A stretch of DNA of 64,000 bases. Origin: Mycobacterium kyogaense (lineage in GTDB: Bacteria > Actinomycetota > Actinomycetes > Mycobacteriales > Mycobacteriaceae). Shown piece after piece: positions 46,605 to 57,041 of this stretch. The DNA lies in assembly GCF_003254575.1 (NCBI RefSeq), contig NZ_QJUA01000024.1:1-64000 (forward strand). Direction: 5' to 3'. The notes beneath the pieces were generated by a model. It saw nothing but the letters and a program-made list of their open reading frames with translations. It ran no database searches and was not told the origin of the DNA. Both the position numbers and the translations under genes were made by a program. Position 1 is the first letter of the stretch. Each line of letters begins with the position of its first letter.

Positions 46605-47450
46605 TCAGGTCAGGAAGGCATCCCGATGGCTGACGGCCCAGTCACCGAAAGCGGTGGCGGGGCGGCCGGTGACCACCTGAACTGCCTGCGTCACGTCGGC
46701 GGGTTCGGTGACCTCGAAAGCCCACTGGGCCATCAGCAGGTCGAGGTACTGCGGCGGCAGCACCTGGCCGTAGAGGGCACGGGCGTGCGCATCCGAGAGC
46801 AGGGTGATGTCGATCGATGCGTTGATCGCGCGGCCGACGAGGCCGACTTGCTCACGCATCGTCAACGACTCAGGCCCGGTGAGGACGATCTTCTGCCCGT
46901 CGAGCGCAGAGGTGGTGAGGGCTTCGACGGCGACCGCGGCGATGTCGTCATCGGCTATCGGCGCCTGCTGCGATTCCGGGAAAGGCAGCCCGACACTCCG
47001 GTGCTCGCGGATCTGCCGCGCCCAGAAGCGGATGGCGTTGCGGGCAAAGGCACCGGGGCGTAGGCACACCGTGGTGAATCCGCCGTCGATCACCGCGTTC
47101 TCGACGGCGAGGTGGCGCTGCTTGTTGTACTCGACGAACGGCTCGGTGCGCGTGGTGTCGATCGTGGACAGCACGACGACTTTTGCGACTCCTGCCGCCG
47201 CCATCTCCTCGGCCAGTTCGCCCAGCACCTGCGGTGGGGCGAAGCTGACGAGGAACACGGCATCGACGTCCTCGAGTGCGGGGCGCAACGTGCGCGGCTC
47301 ACTGAGATCGCTCGCGACGTTGTCCACCCCTGGCCACCGCTGCGGGTCCGGTCGCCGACTTGTCGCACGCACCTCCACACCGGTGTCACGCAGGTGGCCG
47401 ATCAGCGTGGAACCGACCCCGCCGCTCGCTCCGGTGACCAGTACTCGCAT
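46605..47450 (-). CDS. NmrA-like NAD(P)-binding protein
   Basis: This 281-residue atypical SDR has the Rossmann start RVLVTGASGGVGSTL and the NADP-type ATSRRPDP after strand 2. The central segment is VVLSTIDTTRTEPF. It lacks the classical YxxxK, as in NmrA/quinone-reductase-2 types. AAAGGA lies before the ATG. It diverges from a LysR gene 70 bp away, which probably controls it. Confidence 0.87.
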   Translation of the reverse strand: MRVLVTGASGGVGSTLIGHLRDTGVEVRATSRRPDPQRWPGVDNVASDLSEPRTLRPALEDVDAVFLVSFAPPQVLGELAEEMAAAGVAKVVVLSTIDTTRTEPFVEYNKQRHLAVENAVIDGGFTTVCLRPGAFARNAIRFWARQIREHRSVGLPFPESQQAPIADDDIAAVAVEALTTSALDGQKIVLTGPESLTMREQVGLVGRAINASIDITLLSDAHARALYGQVLPPQYLDLLMAQWAFEVTEPADVTQAVQVVTGRPATAFGDWAVSHRDAFLT

Positions 47451-47480
47451 CGTCGTTCCTTTCGTCGTCTCGATATCGAC

Positions 47481-47522
47481 GCTACGAACGACCAGTCATC
47501 AGCACCAATCATGAGTCGTGAT
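47481..47522. promoter_or_regulatory. divergent nmrA-like/LysR control region
   Basis: On the minus strand TTGGTG, 18 bp and TAGCGT (about 47481-47510) could be the promoter of the NmrA-like gene. An imperfect dyad, ATCATGA-G-TCGTGAT (47508-47522), covers its -35 and the start of the LysR gene. LysR proteins often bind such sites between divergent genes. Confidence 0.45.
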
Positions 47523-48436
47523 GTGCGACATTCATCAAGTGAATCTCGCCGGTGTGGACCTCAACCTGCTCGTCGTTCTGCACGCGGTCATCGAAGAGCG
47601 CAGCGCCACCCGGGCCGCGGCACGTCTGCATCTGACCCAGCCCGCGGTGTCGAATGCGTTGGCACGCTTGCGGATTCTGCTGGGCGACCCTCTGGTGGTG
47701 CGTACCGGCCGCGGCCTGACCCCTACTCCCGCCGCGCTGGCTGTGCAGCCCCGCCTGAACGAGGCCCTGCGCCTCGTTCAGGGGATCGTGGCCGGTCTCG
47801 ACGCGTTCGATCTGGCCACGACGACCCGCGAGTGGGTGATCGCCTTCGCTGATCTCTATGGCCCCCTGCTGCTGCCCGGGCTGGACCGTCTTCTCCAGGA
47901 GCGCGCTCCCGGGTCACGCGTGCGAGTGCAGGCGCTGGACCGGATCAGCGTTGCTGACGCCCTGGCCAGCGGCGAGATCGATGTCTACCTCGGCATTCCC
48001 TCGACCACACCGGCAGCCTGGCACTGCGAACCTGCATTCACCGACGACATGGTCGGCATCATCGCTGAGCAGCACCCTGACGCCGGCACCGCAATGACGC
48101 TCGAACGATTCGTCGACCTACCGCACGCGCACGTCCGGATCAGCGCAGGGCGCGGTCGCGAAGTCGACGACGCCCTGGCTCGTATCGGCCTGACCCGGCG
48201 GATCCGACTCACCGTGCCGCACTACAGTTCCCTGTTCCCTGTCGTCGAGAACGGCCACTGCATCGCCGTCGCTCCCCGCTGCTTGGCCGAACACCATGCC
48301 CGCACCTCGGCGATCACGCTGTTCGAGATTCCGCTGCAACTCCCGGCCTACGACGTTCGCGTGTTCTGGCACTCCCGATCAGACACCGACCCCGGCATCA
48401 CGGCGTTCCGCGGACTCCTGCACGAGGCCCTCGGCG

Positions 48437-48447
<11 letters not shown>
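47521..48447 (+). CDS. LysR-family transcriptional regulator
   Basis: This 308-residue regulator has an N-terminal winged HTH (DLNLLVVLHAVIEERSATRAAARLHLTQPAVSNALARL) and a periplasmic-binding-like effector domain. The sequence is of the NodD/NocR-like short type. ATG 47521 follows GTG 47518, either could start. It likely controls the divergent NmrA-like gene. Its 3' end overlaps the convergent uvrA by 11 bp. Confidence 0.9.
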
Positions 48448-51340
<2,893 letters not shown>

Positions 51341-51402
51341 GTTGTCCTTTCCCTCCGAGAAGAAGATGTGCCCGATGCGTCCGCTGGACGCAGTACAGAC
51401 TC

Positions 51403-51425
51403 ATGCTAGGTCGACCCACCGACAG
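51403..51425 (-). promoter_or_regulatory. PafBC-type (RecA-independent) DNA-damage promoter of uvrA
   Basis: On the minus strand CTGTCGGTG (51417-51425) is followed by exactly 8 nt and TAGCAT (51403-51408). This matches the known mycobacterial motif tTGTCRgtg-N8-TAnnnT. The start site would lie near 51396, giving a leader of about 55 nt before uvrA. Confidence 0.8.
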
Positions 51426-51477
51426 GTTTCACCCGCGGTGGCGGCGCAGGTCGCGCGGCGAAGTAACGTGGGTCACC

Positions 51478-52167
51478 ATGACCGTCGTCGACGACAACTA
51501 CACCGGCCACGTCGAACCGCACACAGCGGCGCGGCGCACTCTGCCCGGCGCGTCGATCGTCAAGGCCTCGGTGGGTCCCATGGACAACAACGCTTACCTG
51601 GTGACCTGTTCCCGAACCGGCGAGACGCTACTCATCGACGCCGCCAACGACGCCGAGATCCTGCGCACCCTCGTCGCCGACCACGCGCCGAAGCTGTCTC
51701 TGATCGTCACCACCCATCAGCATCAGGACCACTGGATGGCGCTCGAGGAGGTGGCCGGCGCCACCGGCGCTCCGACCGCAGCGCACCGCCTCGACGCCGA
51801 ACCGCTGCCGGTCACACCGCAGCGACTGCTCGCTGACGGGGACCGCATCGACATCGGCGACCTGCATTTCGACGTCATCCATCTGCGTGGCCACACCCCC
51901 GGCTCGGTGGCGCTGGCGCTGCGCGGCGCCGATACCGGCGAGGACGGGCAGGACCGCGTGCACCTGTTCACCGGGGACTGCCTGTTCCCCGGTGGCGTGG
52001 GCAAGACCTGGAAGGACGGGGATTTCGAACGACTGCTGGGTGATGTGTCCAGCCGGGTGTTCGACGTCTTCGCAGATTCGACCGTCGTGTATCCAGGGCA
52101 CGGCGACGACACCACCCTCGGAACCGAGCGGCCACACCTGGACGAGTGGCGCGAACGCGGTTGGTGA
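51478..52167 (+). CDS. metallo-beta-lactamase-fold hydrolase (Rv1637c-like)
   Basis: This 229-residue protein has the metal motif THQHQDHW (HxHxDH), GHTPGSVAL, FTGDCLFPGG and a late PGHGDDT, as in glyoxalase II-type hydrolases. The natural thioester substrate in mycobacteria is not known. The ATG is 8 nt behind TAACGT, so probably leaderless. It diverges from uvrA as in M. tuberculosis. Confidence 0.9.
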   Translation: MTVVDDNYTGHVEPHTAARRTLPGASIVKASVGPMDNNAYLVTCSRTGETLLIDAANDAEILRTLVADHAPKLSLIVTTHQHQDHWMALEEVAGATGAPTAAHRLDAEPLPVTPQRLLADGDRIDIGDLHFDVIHLRGHTPGSVALALRGADTGEDGQDRVHLFTGDCLFPGGVGKTWKDGDFERLLGDVSSRVFDVFADSTVVYPGHGDDTTLGTERPHLDEWRERGW

Positions 52168-52202
52168 CCGCGGGAGGTGCCGAGAATCATCAGGAAGGGA
52201 AC

Positions 52203-53087
52203 ATGAACACCGAACAATTCAGCAAGGTGCAGCGCGGCGCCGGCTTCATCGCGGCCCTCGACCAGAGCGGCGGCAGCACGCCCAAGGCGCTGAAGCTGTA
52301 CGGCATCGACGAGGACGCCTACTCGGGCGACGCGCAGATGTTCGACCTCGTGCACGAGATGCGGACCCGCATCATCACCAGCCCGAGCTTCGACGGCGAC
52401 CGGATCCTGGGCGCGATCCTGTTCGAGGACACGATGGATCGTGACGTCGACGGCCGGCCCACGGCCGACTACCTGTGGAACGTCAAGAAGATCGTGCCGT
52501 TCCTCAAGGTGGACAAAGGCCTGGCCGACGAGCAGGACGGCGCCCAGGTGATGAAGCCGATCCCCGGGCTGGACGACCTGCTCAGCCGTGCCCGCGACAA
52601 GGGCGTCTTCGGGACCAAGATGCGGTCGGTCATCAAGGCTCCCGGCGCCGGCCTGCAGGCGGTCGTCGACCAGCAGTTCGAGATCGGCAAGCAGATCCTT
52701 GCTGCCGGCCTGGTGCCGATCATCGAACCCGAGGTCGACATCCACAGCCCGCAGAAGGCCGAGGCCGAGGATCAGCTGAAGGCCGCGCTGCTCGCCGCGT
52801 TGGACGCCCTCGATGAGGGGCAGTCCGTGATGCTGAAGCTGACGCTGCCCACTACCGACGACCTGTACCGCGAACTCGTCGACCATCCGAAGGTGGTCCG
52901 GGTGGTTGCGCTGTCCGGCGGTTACGACCGCGACCAGGCGTGCGACAAGCTGGCCGCCAACCACGGCGTGATCGCGAGCTTCTCGCGCGCGCTGACCGAG
53001 GGTCTGACCGCACAGCAGAGCGACGAGGAGTTCGACGCGACTCTGGACGCCGCGATCACCGCGATCGCCAAGGCTTCTGCGACCTGA
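52203..53087 (+). CDS. class I fructose-bisphosphate aldolase
   Basis: This 294-residue protein begins NTEQFSKVQRGAGFIAALDQSGGSTPKALK and belongs to the bacterial class I (Schiff-base) aldolases like staphylococcal FdaB. It cleaves fructose-1,6-bisphosphate without metal. GGAAGGGA lies before ATG 52203. It sits between the Rv1637c-like and Rv1636-like genes, where M. tuberculosis has no aldolase, so it is an extra gene at this site. A strong terminator follows. Confidence 0.93.
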   Translation: MNTEQFSKVQRGAGFIAALDQSGGSTPKALKLYGIDEDAYSGDAQMFDLVHEMRTRIITSPSFDGDRILGAILFEDTMDRDVDGRPTADYLWNVKKIVPFLKVDKGLADEQDGAQVMKPIPGLDDLLSRARDKGVFGTKMRSVIKAPGAGLQAVVDQQFEIGKQILAAGLVPIIEPEVDIHSPQKAEAEDQLKAALLAALDALDEGQSVMLKLTLPTTDDLYRELVDHPKVVRVVALSGGYDRDQACDKLAANHGVIASFSRALTEGLTAQQSDEEFDATLDAAITAIAKASAT

Positions 53088-53103
53088 CCTCACCGAAGAC
53101 GAG

Positions 53104-53140
53104 AAAAACCCTGGGTCGGTTCGCCGACCCAGGGTTTTTT
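53104..53140. terminator. bidirectional terminator between aldolase and stress-protein genes
   Basis: A long stem (AAAACCCTGGGTCGG paired with CCGACCCAGGGTTTT) with a TTCG tetraloop and T-runs on both strands. This is a textbook intrinsic terminator and can serve both convergent genes. It is the only strong U-tract terminator seen in the window. Confidence 0.95.
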
Positions 53141-53151
53141 GTGTTCAGGTG

Positions 53152-53595
53152 TCAGGACGTGTGCACGATGAGCACGTCCGACTTCGCCCGGCGCGCGACG
53201 TTCGCGGGCACCGAACCCAGCAGCCGGCCGGCGATGGTGCTGAGCCCGACGTTTCCGACGACGAGCAGGTCGGCGCCCACCTCCTCGACGAGGTCGACGA
53301 GGGCATCCACCGGAGCGCCGATGACGGCCTTCTCCTCGATGTTCTCGGCGCCGGCAGCCTTGGCACGGTCGCGGGCCTCACGCAGGATCGCGTAGATCGG
53401 GGCGTTGCCGGACATCTTGTAGCCCTCGTCCTTGAGCAGGTCCGCCGCGCGCTGATCCTCGCCCTGCGGGAAGTAGGCCGTCGAGACGATCAGCTTGGCG
53501 CCCGCTCCGGCGGCGATCTGACCGGCACGATCCACCGCACGCAACGACGAGTCCGAACCGTCCGTGCCGACCACCACGGTTTGGTAGGCGCTCAT
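53152..53595 (-). CDS. universal stress protein, cAMP-binding type (Rv1636-like)
   Basis: This 147-residue UspA-fold protein has VVVGTDGSDSSLRAVDRA at the N-terminus and the ATP-type loop GNVGLSTIAGRLLGSVPANVARRA. Its closest relatives, Rv1636 and MSMEG_3811, bind cAMP with high affinity. GGGAGG lies before the ATG. The 230 bp upstream hold no gene; I could not find a clear promoter there. Confidence 0.93.
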   Translation of the reverse strand: MSAYQTVVVGTDGSDSSLRAVDRAGQIAAGAGAKLIVSTAYFPQGEDQRAADLLKDEGYKMSGNAPIYAILREARDRAKAAGAENIEEKAVIGAPVDALVDLVEEVGADLLVVGNVGLSTIAGRLLGSVPANVARRAKSDVLIVHTS

Positions 53596-53825
53596 TCATA
53601 TCCTCCCGATGTGAGTTGCTGCTCTGCCATTCCCAGGCCAATCGTGACAGTAACCCGGTATCCGGCGAACACGGGTGCGATTCACGACACCCGCACGCCA
53701 TTTGCCCAGGATCGACGTGATTGCACGCTGGCAACGTCACCTTATTGCGTACGACGTGACCCGTCCGACACGGCGGTCGCCAGGCGGTGCCCTCACACAT
53801 CAGATCTCGCGTGTCCGGTGGACGG

Positions 53826-54575
53826 TCAGCCGCCCGATCCTGACACAGGTTCGTTCTCGGATACCGGAACATCCTGTTGCGCGGACATTTTGGTGGTGTC
53901 GGCGGCGACTCCGGTCACCCGCCGGGCGGCGAACGTGGCGGCCTCGTCGATCATCCCGTTCCACACGTAGGAATAGTGAGCGAACATGTCGAACCCCTTG
54001 GAGCAGTACGGGTCGTTCGTTGCGCACAGGTCGATGGCTCTGCTGCCGTAGAGCGGGCTGATCGTGGTCAGCGGTCCGAGATTGGCGTAGTCCCGCGAGG
54101 GGTTGCCGAAGACGGCGATCGCCGCCACGTGGTTGACCATCGCGTCGGGCAGCGGCGAGGGCGTGAAGAACCACAACTTGCGCTTGCCGATGGTGATGAG
54201 GTCGATCACCCCTGCGCCCTGGGAGATTCCGCCGAGCACGATTTTGGTCGTCGGACACATGCCGGCGATGTACTGCACGTGTTTGTTGGCGTCGACCGCT
54301 CCCTCGGAGGTCGATTTCGAGAAGTCCCAGCTGGCCGAGTAGTCGACCGCGTAGGCCTCGATCTTCTTGGTGCTCAACTTCTTCTGCAACGCTTTGACGA
54401 ACAGCGTGCCCACTGGACCGAAGCCCGGTTTGTCGCTGGTGCCCCGAGCGAACACCACCTCGACGTCGGGGCAGGAGGCCGCCACTGCGATCGGCGCGCG
54501 AACGGTCATCGCGCACAGCGCCAGCGCGCTGGTGACCGCGATGCCGAGCGCACGAGCTGCCTGGCGAGTGCTCAC
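53826..54575 (-). CDS. secreted cutinase-family hydrolase
   Basis: This 249-residue serine esterase has a signal peptide (ALGIAVTSALALCAMTVRAPIAVA) and the cutinase start CPDVEVVFARGTSDKPGFG. The nucleophile is in GGISQGAGV, the Asp in CATNDPYCSKG and the His in FAHYSYVWNG. It acts outside the cell on lipids or polyesters (CFP21/Culp type). GTG 54575 gives a normal signal peptide; a longer frame to 54674 does not. Confidence 0.9.
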   Translation of the reverse strand: MSTRQAARALGIAVTSALALCAMTVRAPIAVAASCPDVEVVFARGTSDKPGFGPVGTLFVKALQKKLSTKKIEAYAVDYSASWDFSKSTSEGAVDANKHVQYIAGMCPTTKIVLGGISQGAGVIDLITIGKRKLWFFTPSPLPDAMVNHVAAIAVFGNPSRDYANLGPLTTISPLYGSRAIDLCATNDPYCSKGFDMFAHYSYVWNGMIDEAATFAARRVTGVAADTTKMSAQQDVPVSENEPVSGSGG

Positions 54576-54709
54576 GCGAACACCGTGGCACAGTTTCAGC
54601 AAACGTTGCCACACCGGCGACTCAATGGTGATCGTTGCGTTGCCGAACTGTGTTGCGGCGGCGCTACAAAGCACTGCGACGTGCCGTTATTTGCCGACGA
54701 CCCTTTCGC

Positions 54710-54727
54710 TCAACGGATAACCGTTGA
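54710..54727 (-). terminator. hairpin after the SMR pair
   Basis: TCAACGG-ATAA-CCGTTGA is a perfect 7-bp stem with a 4-nt loop, 14 bp after the stop of the second SMR gene. There is no U-tract. It may end the SMR transcript, or be an operator for the cutinase gene. Confidence 0.45.
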
Positions 54728-54741
54728 CGCGTGCGTCGATG

Positions 54742-55062
54742 TCAGTGGGCGGCGCCGAGCTCGACCAGTAGTACGCCAGCCACGATCAAACCCATCCCCG
54801 CGAGCATCGTGGGCGTGAGCGGCTCGCGGAAGAGGACGCGCGATGCGGCGGCGGTCAGGGCGACTCCCGCAGCGGCCCAGATGCCATAGGCGATACCGAG
54901 CGGCATGCCGTGCTGCAGCGATGCCGAGAGCAGGGTGAACGCGATGACGTAGCCGATGATCACCACGACGTAGAAGAGGTGACGGCCGCCGGCGGCGACC
55001 CGCAAGGCCAGGGTGCCGGTGACCTCTGATCCGATGGCCGCCAGCAGCAGGACATATTGCAT
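54742..55062 (-). CDS. SMR-family efflux protein (second subunit)
   Basis: This 106-residue protein has four membrane helices and the SMR Glu in AAIGSEVTGTLALR (Glu13), which couples drug and proton exchange. The segment GIAYGIWAAAGVALTA is the family signature. It shares a base with the upstream SMR gene (TGATG). Two such genes side by side suggest a heterodimer, as in EbrAB or YkkCD. Confidence 0.92.
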   Translation of the reverse strand: MQYVLLLAAIGSEVTGTLALRVAAGGRHLFYVVVIIGYVIAFTLLSASLQHGMPLGIAYGIWAAAGVALTAAASRVLFREPLTPTMLAGMGLIVAGVLLVELGAAH

Positions 55063-55418
55063 CAGGGCGCCCCGGCAGCGGCGTCGTCTGCGGTGTCATC
55101 GGCGCGGTGAGAGCCCATCTCGACCAGCAATACGCCGCCGATGATGAAGACCATGCCGATACCCATCACGACGGTGAACGCCTCACCGAAGATGATCGAC
55201 GACAGGATCGCGGTGAGCGCCACGCCGATCGCACCCCAGATGCCATAGGCCACACCGAGGCCCATGCCCCGTTTGAGCACGAGCGCCAGGAACACGAACG
55301 AGGCGAGGTAGCCGCCGACCACGACGATGTACAGCGTGGGTGTGGTGACGGCGGCCTTCAGCGACAACGTCGCGGCGACCTCACTGACGATGGCGCAGAG
55401 CAGGAGAAGCCACGTCAT
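55062..55418 (-). CDS. SMR-family efflux protein (first subunit)
   Basis: This 118-residue four-helix SMR protein has Glu13 in CAIVSEVAATLSLK and GVAYGIWGAIGVALTA. A charged tail of about 14 residues follows the last helix. The ATG lies 8 nt behind TACCTT (55427-55432), so it is probably leaderless. It lies 31 bp after tRNA-Cys. It works together with the next gene. Confidence 0.92.
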   Translation of the reverse strand: MTWLLLLCAIVSEVAATLSLKAAVTTPTLYIVVVGGYLASFVFLALVLKRGMGLGVAYGIWGAIGVALTAILSSIIFGEAFTVVMGIGMVFIIGGVLLVEMGSHRADDTADDAAAGAP

Positions 55419-55449
55419 GAGGACTCAAGGTACCCGGACACTTCGTGCG

Positions 55450-55520
55450 AGCGGATGACGGGATTCGAACCCGTGTAGACGGCTTTGCAGGCCGGTGCCT
55501 AGCCACTCAGCCACACCCGC
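55450..55520 (-). tRNA. tRNA-Cys (GCA)
   Basis: The minus strand folds into a full cloverleaf of 71 nt. The acceptor GCGGGTG pairs with CATCCGC, the D-arm region is GGCTGAGTGGCTAGGC, the anticodon loop is CTGCAAA with anticodon GCA, and the T-arm has GGGTTCGAATCCC. The CCA end is not encoded. No direct repeat that would mark an integrated element was seen near its 3' end. Confidence 0.97.
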
Positions 55521-55568
55521 ACTGCCCGTCACTGTGCCTGCCCGCACGGCGCCGGCCCAGGCTTGCGC

Positions 55569-57002
55569 TCACCGTGATCCTGGCCCGGGCACGGGCCGGC
55601 CGCTGCGCGCCGCGGAGACGGCGGCCGCTGCCGCCAGCACCGCGAACACGCCGAACAGCCAGTGCGCGGCCGTCGCGTCTCCGCGATCGGCGACGTTGAC
55701 CACGACCCCGGCCAGCGCGGCTCCGAACGCCCCGCAGATCACCTGCACGGTGTTGATGGCTGCTGCGGCCGCGGGCCCCTCCGCAGGATCACGCACCTTG
55801 CCCATCGCCCACGCCGACAGGTGCGGCCACGCCATACCGATCCCCGACCCGGTGATCACCAGTGCCAGCGCCCACGCCGCGACGAACCACGCCGACACGT
55901 CCTGCCGCTGCGTCACCGCACCGAGCGCCAAGCCTGTCGCCATCACCAGCGGTGCCACCGCCACCACGCGCACGACGACGGCGGGCCTGCTCAGCGACGC
56001 GCTGGTGATCTCCCCCACCGTCCATCCCACAGCCAGGCCCGCGCCGAGAAAGCCCGCCGCCAAGGGCGCGAGATGGGCTAGCCGCTGCGCGAACAGCGGC
56101 ACGTACATGTCCACCATCGTCGCGGCCATCAGCGTGCCGAGCGTCAGGTAGACCCACTTCAACGGTCCAGGGGCGAACGCACTCGGCGGCAACACCGCGG
56201 CGCGGGCTCGACGGTCGACGAATACGAACACCGGGATCAACACCAGACCCGCGGCCACCAAACCCGCCGTGGCCCGCGCGTCATGCGGGACCCCGGCCGC
56301 CGACACCAGCAGCGCGGCCGTGCCGAGCAGCAGCAGCGAGCGGATCGGGATGCCGACCCGCGCCGGTGGTGTCGCGTCGGCCGCGCGGCCGGGTAGCGCC
56401 ACCGGCACCAGCAGCGACATCGCCGTCGTCATCACCACGAGCAGCCCGAAAGCCCAACGCCACGAACCGAACTGGGCGAACAAGCCGCCGGTCGCCGGCC
56501 CGACCAGGGTGCCGACGCCCCACATCGCGGACACCAGGGCCGAGGCTTTGGTCCACAATCTGCTGGGTAGTGCGGTGTTGATGACGGCATACCCGAGTCC
56601 GGCCAGCATGCCGCCGGCCGCACCCTGTACCGTCCGGCCGACGAGCAGCAGCTCCATCGTGGGTGCCGCGGCGCACGCGAGGCTGCCGACCCCGAACATG
56701 CTCAGCCCGAACAGGTATGAGCGCCGCGGACCCCACCGCGTGAGGACGGAATGCACGGTGGTGGCAGCGACCACCGATCCGACCAGATACACCGTGGTGA
56801 CCCACGCGTAGAGCCGCTGCCCGCCGATGTCGGCGACCGCGCTGGGCATCAGGCTGATCGTGAGGAACTCGTTGGTCGCATACAGCGCCACGCCGCCGGC
56901 GAGCACGGTCGAGGCGCCCAGGTATCGCGGGCCGAGGAGGTCCCGCCACGTTCCCGCGTTCTGGCGCTCTTCCGCTGCTTCGTCGGCGTCGATGTCGGTC
57001 AC
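55569..57002 (-). CDS. MFS drug-efflux transporter (Rv1634-like)
   Basis: This 477-residue major facilitator has 12-14 helices. It has the loop motif RWGPRRSYLFG after helix 2 and the antiporter-like motif GTLVGPATGGLF, typical of drug/H+ antiporters. The N-terminal 25 residues are charged and cytoplasmic. The GTG start lies 7 nt behind TACGGT, so probably leaderless. It follows uvrB by 39 bp, as in M. tuberculosis. Confidence 0.92.
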   Translation of the reverse strand: MTDIDADEAAEERQNAGTWRDLLGPRYLGASTVLAGGVALYATNEFLTISLMPSAVADIGGQRLYAWVTTVYLVGSVVAATTVHSVLTRWGPRRSYLFGLSMFGVGSLACAAAPTMELLLVGRTVQGAAGGMLAGLGYAVINTALPSRLWTKASALVSAMWGVGTLVGPATGGLFAQFGSWRWAFGLLVVMTTAMSLLVPVALPGRAADATPPARVGIPIRSLLLLGTAALLVSAAGVPHDARATAGLVAAGLVLIPVFVFVDRRARAAVLPPSAFAPGPLKWVYLTLGTLMAATMVDMYVPLFAQRLAHLAPLAAGFLGAGLAVGWTVGEITSASLSRPAVVVRVVAVAPLVMATGLALGAVTQRQDVSAWFVAAWALALVITGSGIGMAWPHLSAWAMGKVRDPAEGPAAAAAINTVQVICGAFGAALAGVVVNVADRGDATAAHWLFGVFAVLAAAAAVSAARSGRPVPGPGSR

Positions 57003-57009
57003 GCCGTCG

Positions 57010-57035
57010 ACCGTAGGACCTCAACAGCGCTTGAG
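57010..57035 (-). promoter_or_regulatory. promoter and dyad before the MFS gene
   Basis: TACGGT (57010-57015, minus) ends 7 nt before the GTG. Upstream lies CTCAA-N6-TTGAG (57020-57035) at the -35 position. It could bind a repressor. It also sits in the short uvrB-MFS gap. Confidence 0.45.
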
Positions 57036-57041
57036 ATCAAC

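Noticed and set aside
55450..57002. tRNA-Cys as attachment site of an integrated element
   Set aside because: No integrase, no repeat of the tRNA 3' end was seen, and the next gene (Rv1634-like) is syntenic core.
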